Below are positions 34,715 to 45,973 of a stretch of DNA of 64,000 nt, in pieces. Origin of the DNA: Simmondsia chinensis (lineage: Eukaryota > Streptophyta > Magnoliopsida > Caryophyllales > Simmondsiaceae); the NCBI GenBank assembly GCA_018398585.1, contig JAGTTD010000013.1, positions 4,746,492-4,810,491 on the forward strand, given 5' to 3'. Below the pieces are notes generated by a model. The model searched no databases, was not told the origin of the DNA, and saw only the letters and a list, made by a program, of their open reading frames with translations. Within the stretch, counting starts at the first letter, position 1, and every line of letters starts with the position of its first letter. The position numbers and the translations under genes are program-made.

Positions 34715-37620
34715 TGTCATGACCTGAGGTGGTCTTGGATCATGACTAAGAAGAAGGAAAGTTTGGAGTGAGGAAGAATTGAGAAAGAGATGAGGAAGAG
34801 GTGAGAATTAGAGGAAATAGAGAGAGAAGTAGAGAGAATAGAGAGAAGAGAATTGAGTATTGTTGCATTATTATTAAATGATGATTATAATTCAAGAACA
34901 ACTACTTATACTAGCTAAGCAAAGAGGTGGCTACTAACTAACACAAAATATCTAAACTCTAACCAACCTAACTAACTAACTAACACATCTTCTAAAGCAC
35001 ATCTAACAAGTACTTAGCCTTCCCTACACAACACTAGTACAATTAAAAGACTAATACAATCTAATAAAATTGGATGAACTACTTGATTATTACTTGATTA
35101 CTACTAATGGCTTATTACTACTTAACCTACCTATTACAATCATGACATTACATCCCCCTTTAGATATTCTTGCCCTCAAGAATCTTGTTAGAGAGTTGTA
35201 GCTTGAAGAGCTCTTGTTGTTAGAGAGTTTGCATCTGTACTGCGACAACTGGTCCTTGAATAAGCTCCTTGCTCCTATTGATGTATTGCATAAACAATTT
35301 GCAGATTTCCTCCCATTTGTAAGGTATCTCTATGAAGACCCAATTGTTCATGATTAAAACATGAAGTCTCGTGGTGCCTTGACAAATCTCGCTAACTTGA
35401 TCTTGTGACCAATCTCTAGTAGCATCCTTCTTCTCTTCCTCGTCGTACTCAATCAGAATTGTGTGTTCTATTGTTTCTCCTTGATCCTCTTCTGGTTCCC
35501 AGGTGAAAGCTTCACTTGAACCCATCATTCTTAATATCAGTACTAGACTTCTGATTCCTGTTTGAGGTAAACTAGCACTAACCAACACACACTTCTTAGT
35601 TTCTAAGGATGCTGCAATGAGAGCTTTGGATGTTAAGGTGCCAAATGATCTTGCTTTTAATTGCTCAATTCGAAACTTAAACTTCCTAGCTGAGGCATTT
35701 TGGCCCACCTTATCGCATTGATCAGTACATCACCATTTCTTGCCAAGATCTAATCAAATGACTCAAGATCAATATCTCAACTCCAACTTCTTTACCTACA
35801 AAGGAATGAATGGTTGTCCACTCTGTCTTTTGCTTTTAAAGAGTAACAAGTGCCTTACTCTTAAACTTAGGTAGCTCTCATCTTAATCTCTTGACAATAC
35901 TCCATCCTTCCACTTTGTTTGCCTTAGGAATTAGGAAATCAGGGGGTCTTCCGCTATAACCCATAGCTAGAATCAATCTTGCTCTAATAGGCTTGTTGTT
36001 ATAACACCTCTTGAGGCTGTTGTTGTGTGCAAACTCAGTACGGACAGCTTGCATCTTACCCAATTGCAGATTGCATCAACTATTATGATACTTTGAACTC
36101 ACTATTACCCTTAAATGCACCAATACAGCATAACCAACACAATTGTCATTCAGCTTCTCATTCAGCCCTTCATTCATCTCTAAAGGCGTTCTTGGTTGTA
36201 CTGCTGGAACCTCCCTTTGATTTGTTGCTGGATTTTTAGCAACCATGGCACCATTCTCACTTTCATTTGCTTGATTAAGGACTCCTCTATAGTTACAAAA
36301 GGGTGCTCTTGTATTATTGAATCTTAATAGATCAAGAGGCCTATGTTTAAGCAATGAATCAATGCCAAATTGGAATTGATCTTGCATTCTCACATATGAA
36401 TTTGTCTCTGCAGTAACAGACATTTGTTTTCTAAGGTCAAGTGGCCTTAATTGAACTTGATTCATTGTTGTAATTTTAACCTGACTATATTCGAACTTAT
36501 CTTCCATATCAGCCTACATTCCTACTATAACAGCATCTGATTTCATCAACCAAGGGTCATGTACAAAATATTGAAGAGCTGCAGGACCAGTCCTAGCTGG
36601 CTCTTCCTTCTTCTATTGCTGAATCATTCTTGCCCTTAACTCCTTGCATATGTTGTGATGCTATTGCCTTAATCTGATTCATTGCTGAATCTTCCACAAC
36701 TTGTTGCTGAATTGATGACAACTTTGCTGCTATAGTACCCTTCTGCATCAGTTTATCCTTACCAGGTTGTATATTGGCAGTATTAACTTGAACTAGTGTT
36801 GCCTCCTCCAACTCATGAAGTTGATCTTGCATTCTTGAAGGTTCAAGAATTTCTTAGGGTTGCCTCCTTGTTTTAATTTTCTTGCTAATACCACATTTCT
36901 TGTAGCTCAAATGCAACTTGATCACTAAATCTTGCTGAGCCAAACGCTTCCATTTTAGTGATCTCTTATTCCTGACTTCAATACAAGCCTTTGATTTCAT
37001 TGCTACCAAAGTTGGTAACAACATATCTTTGTACTTAGTCAATTGCCACAATGCTCTAACTATCTTCATCAAATCATTGAGGATCTATAATGAATCCATT
37101 GCTACTGACCAATGCAAAAATCAGTGAACTTGAATGCAATTACAGCCAAATAGTGAAACAATTCAACAAGTTTTGGTGTCCAGAATCGAAGCTCTGATAC
37201 CAATTGTCATGACCCGAAATGGCCTTGGATCATGACTAAGAAGAAGGAGAGTTTGGGGTGAGGAAGAATTGAGAAAGAGATGAGAATTAGAGAGAATAGA
37301 GGGAGAAGTAGAGAGAATAGACAAAAGTAAGAGAATTGAGTATTGATGTATTATCATTGAATGATGATTACAATTCAAGAACAACTACTTATACTAGCTA
37401 AGCAAAGAGGTGGCTACTAACTAACACAAAATATCTAAACTCTAACCAACCTAACTAATTGACTAACATATCTTCCAAAGCACATCCAACAAGTACTTAG
37501 ACTTCCCTACACAATACTAGTACAATTAAAAGACTAATACAATTGGATGAACTACTTAATTATTACTTGATTACTACTAATGGCTTATTACTACTCAACC
37601 TACCTATTACAATCATGACA
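34715..37620 (-). mobile_element. Non-autonomous LTR retrotransposon, relative of element 1 (element 2)
   Basis: Minus-strand element. 5' LTR is 37205-37620 (416 bp), 3' LTR 34715-35147 (433 bp), both TGTCATGA...CATGACA in plus orientation, with TSD AGGGG (34710-34714, 37621-37625). The primer-binding site is at 37191-37202 (reverse complement of TGGTATCAGAGC) and a purine tract (inverse of CATCCCCCTTTAG) adjoins the 3' LTR. Broken minus-strand frames occur at 35220-35708, 35878-36063, 36076-36507, 36593-36832 and 36854-37072. None is a pol domain. The 35878-36063 frame matches element 1. No RRM was seen. Confidence 0.9.
35220..35708 (-). pseudogene. 162-residue open frame of element 2, unknown
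   Basis: The longest frame of element 2 lacks a recognised domain. It has an acidic centre (WEPEEDQGETIEHT, EYDEEEKKDA) and a C-terminal hydrophobic/basic segment. It lies just upstream of the 3' LTR. It could be the end of the family's protein but has no counterpart recognised in a named family. Confidence 0.4.
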
Positions 37621-37859
37621 AGGGGCTAATTTTGTACCCTTGTTTGGCAAATGCTTTTGAGGGATAAAGGGGGGTAACAGGAGGTAAAAACTCACCCTCC
37701 ATTATCCCATTTACCCCTCTTTACCAACATTTTCTTTAAACCCCAAATTGGTGGGGAGGAGGGGGTAATTTTTTAAGAAATTTTGCTCTTATTTTAACTA
37801 TAACTCTCTTCACTTTTACCCCTTTACCTAATTGTCAAACAAAGGTAACTCATTTACCA

Positions 37860-38514
37860 GCAGATTCCAATCTCTTGTTCGACACCATCGTGTCCTCTTG
37901 AAGAGGGGTGCATTTGAGTTTGTTGCGCAAAGGGCCTCTCCAATAGTTGGATCCAATTGGATCAGAAAAGACGAGTGATGCATTTATTTTAGATCGACAT
38001 GTGAGGGGGAACATTAAGAGTAAGACTCCACATGTGTGTAAAAATGTCAATCATGTTAAGGAACCATCTGTTCTAAAAGTTTGAGCTGATTGGTAAAGAC
38101 ACATAAATAGTTTTACACCAACATGCCCCTCACGCAAAGACCATTGGCTTGAAGTGTGGATAGCGCACAGGCTCACCTCATACTCTGTGCTTGAATTGCT
38201 TTTATATTGAAAGTGGGGCTGCTAAGATTCAAACTCGTCAATTCTTTGTCAACAAGACTCTGATACCATGTCAAGAAACCATCCGTCTCAGAAGCTTAAA
38301 CTGATGGGTGAAGGCCCAGGAATTGTTTTATACTCTAACACACATAGGAATTGCAGGAAGGAAGAGACCATCAAATAAGCCTAATGGATTGATTCACCTA
38401 TAGCCAATTAATTTTAGGATAGAACCCCACTTGGGCTTATATGTGGGTATCATATGTGCCAACTCTATAGGTCGAGCCTAAACAACTTGGTGAAATTTAA
38501 TATTAAATTTCAAA
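37860..38514 (+). mobile_element. TRIM (8417-9305 family) fragment interrupted by another TRIM
   Basis: 37860-38053 matches the internal region and LTR start of the TRIM at 8417-9305 (GAGGGGTGCATTTGA, GCCTCTCCAAT, GTGAGGGGGAA, ATTAAGAGTAAGACTC). The LTR resumes at about 38341 and ends TGGTGAAATTTAATA at 38514. The gap is filled by the element 38054-38340. Confidence 0.75.
38054..38340 (-). mobile_element. TRIM of a second family, 287 bp
   Basis: LTRs of 70-72 bp at 38054-38123 and 38269-38340 (TGTTAAGGAACCATCTG...CAACA; TGTCAAGAAACCATCCG...CTAACA). The inverse primer-binding site CTCTGATACCA is at 38258-38268. It is the same family, in opposite orientation, as the array in KAPP intron 1. Confidence 0.8.
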
Positions 38515-38721
38515 GTTATAATATTACCTTACCTTTTCTTTTTTACCCTTCTTTATTCTCTCCCTCTTTATCAAAGTGTCAAACAAGACATTAAAGTTTC
38601 GCAAAACGAGGTAAGGGTTTACACCCTCATTATCCTTACCCTTCTTTAGCCTTCGTTATCGTGTTATGAAATAAGCAATTAAAGTCTAGATAATCACTGG
38701 TCTTTGTTCAAAAAAATAATT

Positions 38722-41700
38722 GGGAAATCGTACGGTTTGGACCCCGCACCCCCACTTTATTCTTTTTTAGACCCCCTTAACCATAAATAGACCTTTTTGG
38801 ACAAAAATGCCCTTCCACCTCATCCCCCCCATCCGTCCTCTCTCTCTCTCCCTTTCTCTCTCCTCATTTAATGCAAGACAGGCAAAATGATACTTTTTTT
38901 ACTCTTTTCACTCTTACTTTTCTTCATTTTTTTTTCTTTTCGAATTTTTTTGTCAAAAAAAATATTATTTCCAAATTTGCCCTTTCTTCTTCTTCCCTCC
39001 CAGACCTTATTTAGGTGTGTTTCAAGTAATTAGTGGTGTTTCAAATAAAATCATACACTGTGTATGAGGCATTATAATGCTATAAAGTGAACTTATTCAG
39101 GTGTATTTCAAGTAATTAGTGGTAAATGACTTATCATACACAATGTATGATAGGTTTTAATGACATAAAATCAACTTTTGCAGGTTTTTTTAAGTAATTA
39201 GTCTGATTTCGAATCATACACTGTGTATGATGCGTTAAAATGGTGTAAAATGAACTTGTTGAGGTACGTTCCAAGCAATTAGTGGTAAATGACTTATCAT
39301 ACACAATGTATGATAGGTTTTAATGGAATAAAATCAACTTTTGCTTTTTTTCAAGTAATTAGGGGTACGGTGGTCTGAAATCGAATCATACACTGGGTAT
39401 GATGCGTTATAATGGTGTAAAATAAACTTATTCAGGTTTATTTCAATTAATTAGTGGTAAATAACTTGTCATACACAATGTATGATAGGTTATAATGGCA
39501 TAAAATCAACTTTTACAGTTTTTTTTATGTAATTACTGGTACAGTGGTCTGAAATCGAATCATACACTGGGTATGATGCGTTTTAATGGTGTAAAATGAA
39601 CTTATTCAGGTGTATTTCAAGCAATTAGTGATAAATGACTTGTCATACACAATATATGATAGGTTTTAATGGCATAAAATTAACTTTTGCTGGTTTTTTC
39701 AAGTAATTACTATTACAGTGGGCTGAAATCAAATCATACAATGGGTATGATGCGTTAAAATGGTTTAAAATGAACCTTTTCAGGTATGTTTCAAGTAATT
39801 AGTGGTAAATAACTTATCATACACAAATTATTATAGGTTTTAATGGCATAAAATCAACTTTTGCAGGTTTTTTCGAGTAATTACTGTTACAGTGGTCTGA
39901 AATCGAATCATACACTGTGTATGATGCGTTATAATGGTGTAAAATGAACTTATTCAGGTATATTTCAAGCAATTAGTGGTAAATAACTTGTCATACACAA
40001 TGTATGATAGGTTTTAATGGCATAAAATTAACTTTTACAGGTATAAAAGCTAATCATACACTAGGTATGATGCGTTATAATGGTGTAAAATGAGCTTATT
40101 CAGGTATACTTAAAGTAATTAGTGGTAAATCATACGCTGTGTATCCCTACTACAAAAGTTGATTTTATGCCATTAAAACCTATCATACATTGTGTATGAC
40201 AAGTTATTTACCACTAATTACTTGAAGTATACCTGAATAAGGTCATTTTATACCATTATAACGCATCATACCCAGTGTATGATTCGATTTCAGACCACTG
40301 TAATAGTAATTACTTGAAAAAACCAGCAAAAGTTGATTTTATACCATTACAACCTATCATACATTGTGTATGACAAGTTATTTACCACTAATTACTTAAA
40401 ATATACCTGAACAAGTTCATTATACACCATTTTAAGGGATCATACATAGTGTAGGATTAGTTTTCATACCACTGTACCACTAAATACATGAAAAAACCTG
40501 CAAAAGTTGATTTTATGCCATTAAAACCTATTATACATTGTATATGATAAGTCATTTACCACTAATGACTTGAAACATACCTGAATAAGTTCATTTTACA
40601 CTATTATAACGCATCATACACAGTGTATGATTCGATTTCAGACTACTATAACAGTAATTACTCAAAAAAACCTGCAAAAGTTGATTTTATGCCATTAAAA
40701 CCTATAATAATTTGTGTATGATAAGTCATTTTACCACTAATTACTTGAAACATACCTGAAAAGGTTCATTTTAAACCATTTTAACGCATCATACCTATTG
40801 TATGATTCGATTTCAGCCCACTGTAACAGTAATTACTTGAAAAAATAAGCAAAAGTTGATTTTATGCCATTAAAACCTATCATACATTGTATATGACAAA
40901 TCATTTACGACTAATTGCTTGAAATACACCTAAATAAGTTCATTTTACACCATTAAAACACATCATACCCAGTGTATGATTCGATTTCAGACCACTGTAA
41001 CAGTAATTACATAAAAAAACTGTAAAAGTTGATTTTATGCCATTATAACCTATCATACATTGTGTATGACAAGTTATTTACCACTAATTAATTGAAATAA
41101 ACCTGAATAAGTTCATTTTACACTATTATAACACATCATACCCAGTGTATGATTCGATTTCAGACCACTGTACCCCTAATTACTTGAAAAAAACAGCAAA
41201 AGTTGATTTTATGCCATTAAAACCTATCATACATTGTGTATGATAAGTCATTTACCACTAATTACTTGGAATGTACCTCAACAAGTTCATTTTACACCAT
41301 TTTAACGCATCATACACAGTGTATGATTCGAAATCAGACTAATTACTTAAAAAAACTGCAAAAGTTGATTTTATGTCATTAAAACCTATCATACATTGTG
41401 TATGATAAGTCATTTACCACTAATTACTTAAAATACACCTGAATAAGTTCACTTTACAGCATTATAATGCATCATACACAGTGTATGATTTTATTTCAGA
41501 CACCACTAATTACTTGAAACACACCTAAACAAGGTCTGGGAGGGAAGAAAAAGAAAGGGAAAATTTGGAAATAATATTTTTTTTTGGCAAAAAAATTCGA
41601 AAAGAAAAAAAAAATGAAAAAAGAAAGAGTGAAAAAGTCAAAAAAGTGTCATTTTGCCTGCCTTGCATTAAATAAGGAGAGAGAAAGGGAGAGAGAGAGG

Positions 41701-41815
41701 ACGGATGGGGGGGGTGAGGTGGGAGGACATTTTTGTCCAAGAAGGTCTATTTATGGTTAAGGGGGTCTAAAAAAGAATAGGATGGGCGTGGAGGGTCCAA
41801 ACCGTACGATTTTCC
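38722..41815. mobile_element. Giant fold-back Mutator-like element with repeat-array arms
   Basis: The ends GGGAAATCGTACGGTTTGGA and, inverted, GGAAAATCGTACGGTTTGGA are flanked by a perfect 9-bp TSD AAAATAATT (38713-38721, 41816-41824), the length typical of Mutator-like elements. The outer ~280 bp of each side pair (poly-purine/CT tracts, TGCAAGACAGGCAAAATGA). Inward, each arm is an array of a ~170-bp unit (about 7 units left, about 8 right, in opposite orientation) carrying the palindromes TCATACACTGTGTATGA and TCATACACAATGTATGA. The symmetry centre is near 40145. No transposase. Confidence 0.92.
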
Positions 41816-41824
41816 AAAATAATT

Positions 41825-42540
41825 TGAAAGTCATAACTTATTTTAAATATTATTTAATGCAATTTTCCAGAACTCCAATTTCATTACATGCCTACTTGCA
41901 AATTAAAGAGTTGTTTATTTATCGGGAAATACGAAAAGAAATTGAGATTTATAGAATGTCATATCTCCTGGCCAATATCTTGTAAGTAATCAAATTTGTA
42001 TTGGGTAATCAATTTGTAAATCTATAAATTTTATAAAAAATATTTTAATCTAAAATTATATTTAATATCTAAAATTTATACAAATTTAGTAAAATATTTC
42101 TAACAGCACACATGTAAGAGTATAAAACGAATCTCTCATTTAATTTTTTCATTAAACGTGTCACAAATATTGTAGTTTATGTGTGAGATGAGGGACATAA
42201 CGTAAGGACGGTGGCATCATCAACAAATAACAACAAGTACTACACTCTTTTGTGACATTATTTAGACCTTTTTTTTTTTTGAACAAAACATTATTTAGAC
42301 TATTTAAATTTAAATTAAACTAAAATATTATTTCATAAAGTTTTTTAAATTAAATACATTAAGTGTAGAGTGATAATCTAGTATTAAAAAAAAAAGTTTA
42401 GAGTGCTAGTAAATAATTTAACCTTAATATAGCCGTTCAGGCCTGACCCTTGAAATTAGAACATAGGAAGTTCACATATGATAACTTCCATCATAAAATC
42501 AATTAATATTCAATAGAATAATCCACTTGACTTATATATC
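41825..42540. other. Intergenic upstream of KAPP, no feature recognised
   Basis: AT-rich DNA between the fold-back element and the KAPP promoter. Nothing recognisable. Confidence 0.4.
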
Positions 42541-42551
42541 GTTCTTTTCTC

Positions 42552-42559
42552 TATAAATA
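42552..42559 (+). promoter_or_regulatory. Probable TATA box of the KAPP gene
   Basis: TATAAATA about 200 bp upstream of the chosen start codon. A transcription start near 42585 would give a ~170-nt leader. It lies in a (TATA)-rich stretch (42560-42605), so it is a prediction only. Confidence 0.5.
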
Positions 42560-42755
42560 ATATATATAATATATAATATATAATAATATATTATCATTAT
42601 CATTATATTGTTGCAATAGTTCTATGTCGTTGTAATGTTGAAGTATTGGCAGTTAGGATAGGAATGTCGACAAAATGAAATGTGGGACCCATAGCAAGGC
42701 GATCTTCTCGCATACCCATACGGGCGATACCCAACTTTCTCTCTCCTCAATGGTA

Positions 42756-45700
42756 ATGGCGATGGCGGAGATGATCGGCAGCATTTTGGGACTCATCTTC
42801 CTCATTATGCTCCTTGCAATCACCCTTTCTCTCGCTATCGCTTGCAAGCCATGGCGCTTCTTCTCTCGCTCTTTCCCTCCTCCCCACTTCCAGGTCATTC
42901 ATTCATTCTCTCTTCTTCTCCTCGCATTTGATCCTGTAAATTTTGTGATCGTATCGTAATCTTGGTTAAAATGTCCATTGTTGTGGTGATAATGATGTGT
43001 TCTGTCGGTTGAAGATCGGTTTTTGATTTTTTTTCCCCCCTTCCTTTTGCTGATTCGGGTATTTTTGTTGATTTGGGTGAAAATGCGGATGAGATCAAGG
43101 ATGATCGTTGTTAAACTTTGGTAATTCATGTGGTTTTTTGTCGACTTGGGTGAAAATGTGGATGCAATCGGGGGTGATCATTTTTAAAGTATAAAATGAC
43201 ATTCCCGGGACTTCATTCATCAGTTAAGCTTTTTGGGATAGTTAGTTGCTTGATAGCAAAGCCTTGTTGATCAAGAGGTTATGGGTTCGAATTCTAACGG
43301 CCCCCACTTTAGATATTACTCTATTTCAAGCATAAGGTATAGTTGCGTCTGTGTATTATAAATGCTTCAAGCCTAATGGCCATTTGCTTTAGGGGGCATA
43401 ATAAAGTATAAAATAATTTTTGGGCCTTCACCCATTTGCTTAAGCTTTTTGGGATAGTTACTTGCTTGATAACAAAGCCTTGTTGATCAAGAGGTTACGG
43501 GTTCGAATTATAACGGCCCCACTTTAGATATTACTGTATTTCAAGCATAAGGTATAGGTGCGCCCGTGCATTATCCATGCTTCAAACATAATGGGCATTT
43601 GCTTGAGGGGGCATAATAAAGTATAAAACAATTTTTGGGCCTTCACCCATTTACTTAAGCATTTGGGGTTGTTGGTTCCTTGACATGGTATCAGAGCCTT
43701 TTTTGATCAATGATCAAGAGGTCACGAGTTTGAATCCCAATAACCCCAATTTAAAAATTAAATCTATTTCAAGCATAAGGTATGAGTGGGCTTGTGCATT
43801 GTTCACGCTTCAAGCCTACTGATATTTGCATGAAAGGACATGTTAAAGTATAAAACTGTTGATGGATATTTGCATGAGGGGAGGTGTTAAAGTATAAAAC
43901 CATTCCCGGGCCTTTATTCACTAGCTTAAACTTTTTGAATAGTTGATTTCTTGACATTGTATCGAAGCCTTGTTGATTAAGAGTTCATGGCTAGGGTTGT
44001 ATTTGAGCCGAGCCGAGCCGAGCCTGAGCTTGCCAGGCTCGAGGCTCATCTCGTTACCATTAAGCTTGGCTTGGGCTCGGCTCGAAGCTCGCCGAGCTTT
44101 AAAAGTTCAGGCTCAAGCTCGGCTCGTAAAAAGCTCGGGCTCGGCTCGCTCTAAGCTCGGCAAGCTTCACATTAAGCTTGCAATATTTCGGCTCATTTAA
44201 GCTCAATATAGGCTCTGCTGGGCTCGGGCTCGGGTCGGGCTTGGCTCATTTAGGCTGCAATATGGCTTCATTGAGCAATATTTAAGCAAATATACCATAA
44301 TAAAAAAGGCTCGCTTAGGCTCGTTTAGGCTCGCGAGCCTAAGAGCTCGAGCTTCACTGGGCTCGGGCTCGGCTTGATAAGCTAAAAAGGCGGCTCGGCT
44401 CGGCTCGGCTCGAGCTCAACATGGGCCGAGCTTTTCGAGCTTTATTAAGAGCCTGCTCGCGAGGGCTTGCGAGCCGGCTCGGCTCATTTACACCCCTATT
44501 CATGACCTCAAATCTCAATAGCTCACACTTTAAATGTTAATCTATTACAAGCACAAGGTATGGATGAGCCCTTACACTATCCGCACTTATACGTGAGGAG
44601 GATGTTAAAGCATAGAATTCTTGGGTCTTCACCCATCAACTTACATTTTTTGGGATAGTTTGTTTCTTGACAATCGTTTGAGTTTGTGCTTTGAGTCTGC
44701 ACGAGTCTCTAAATGCTGTAAATTCTCGGTCGGGTGCATGGAAGCATTCCATTGATGAGCTATGAGGTTTTCTCGATCTGGTAAGAGGTTTGAAAGGGGA
44801 GAAACTCTTCAATTGCTGGGGCATTCTTTGTGACTTATGTCACGAACTTAGGGTTTGTGACGGGGAGAGAGGTTTAGATGTTAGATGAGAGAGAGAAGGT
44901 GAGATAGAATTTGGGATGAGAAAGAAAGAGAGTTTAGGTGAGAAGATAATAGAGAGAATTTCAGATGAGAAAATAATAGAATTTCACTAAGTTCGATTGA
45001 ATGATTGAATACTTTTTACAATGTTTACATTCCCTTTATATACCCATGAATCTAAGTAACCCACTTAAGCAGAAAATATCTAGATATTACAGCTGGAAAC
45101 ACTTGCTAACATTTTCTGGAAGCTTCTAGAACTAATTAACTGCATAACAGAATCTGGGAGTTGCTATGGTGCCCTAACAGTGAGTTGGGGAGCTGCTGAC
45201 AGTGTGGCTGCATACTGGAAGCTACCGGGTATGCCCGTGACACTGACGCTGGCCAGTGTTATCCCCTGGCTGTGACGGAACCCGCTGACAGGCACGGCAC
45301 AGGCACAGCACTTGACACCGACATTGACACAAAATTGCTAAGTCACCAGTCAAGTCATGTCATGCACATGACAACTTCGGGGTTGTTTGTTCATCAGGAA
45401 GTAACACATGGAATTCATGGAAGTAGGTATTTGCCCTCTTGTTTGGTTATCCGGAAATTGACAGTACTTGGGAAGTTCCCGTTTCTTTATTATGTAGGAA
45501 TTAACTTACCTAGGGGGCTGGATAAGTTCTAATTCCTAGGAAGTTCTATTTCCCATCTTGACAACCAAACATATATACCTACTTCTGGGGAAGTTGACGT
45601 ATGGATTGAATTCCCAATAAATACAACTTTCGGTATTTGTTACTTGGAAGTTCAAACTATGAAATAAAATGACTATTGCCATGAACAGTTAGAGTATATT

Positions 45701-45940
45701 GGACTGGGTAAATTAAGAAAATAGAGGTACATTGAAATGGGTTAATTTTTGCTTGGGGAAAGCAATTCACCAAGACAAGACTTTGTTTTTTTTGACCAAA
45801 CCAAGACTTGACTATTTCGGTAGAAAAGATAAGCTTTCAGATAAAAGCCTTAGCTGAAGCTTGTTGCCTACTTCTTGGTTTATTTTCCATAGATAGGATA
45901 TGCTTTTAGAGGAAAGCAGTGCACTTGACTATTCCCCCCT

Positions 45941-45973
<33 letters not shown>

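Noticed and set aside
38900..41500. CRISPR-like array of regularly spaced repeats
   Set aside because: Unit spacing is regular, but units are ~170 bp, inverted at the centre, lack unique spacers, and sit inside a DNA transposon of a plant.
43264..43302. tRNA-like T-arm (GGTTATGGGTTCGAAT) in the TRIM internal units
   Set aside because: No acceptor, D or anticodon arms could be folded around it; it recurs in each TRIM unit as part of the internal region.
43970..44200. 76-codon frame rich in Leu/Ser/Ala/Arg
   Set aside because: Produced by the GAGCC/GGCTC words of the MITE at 43992-44498.
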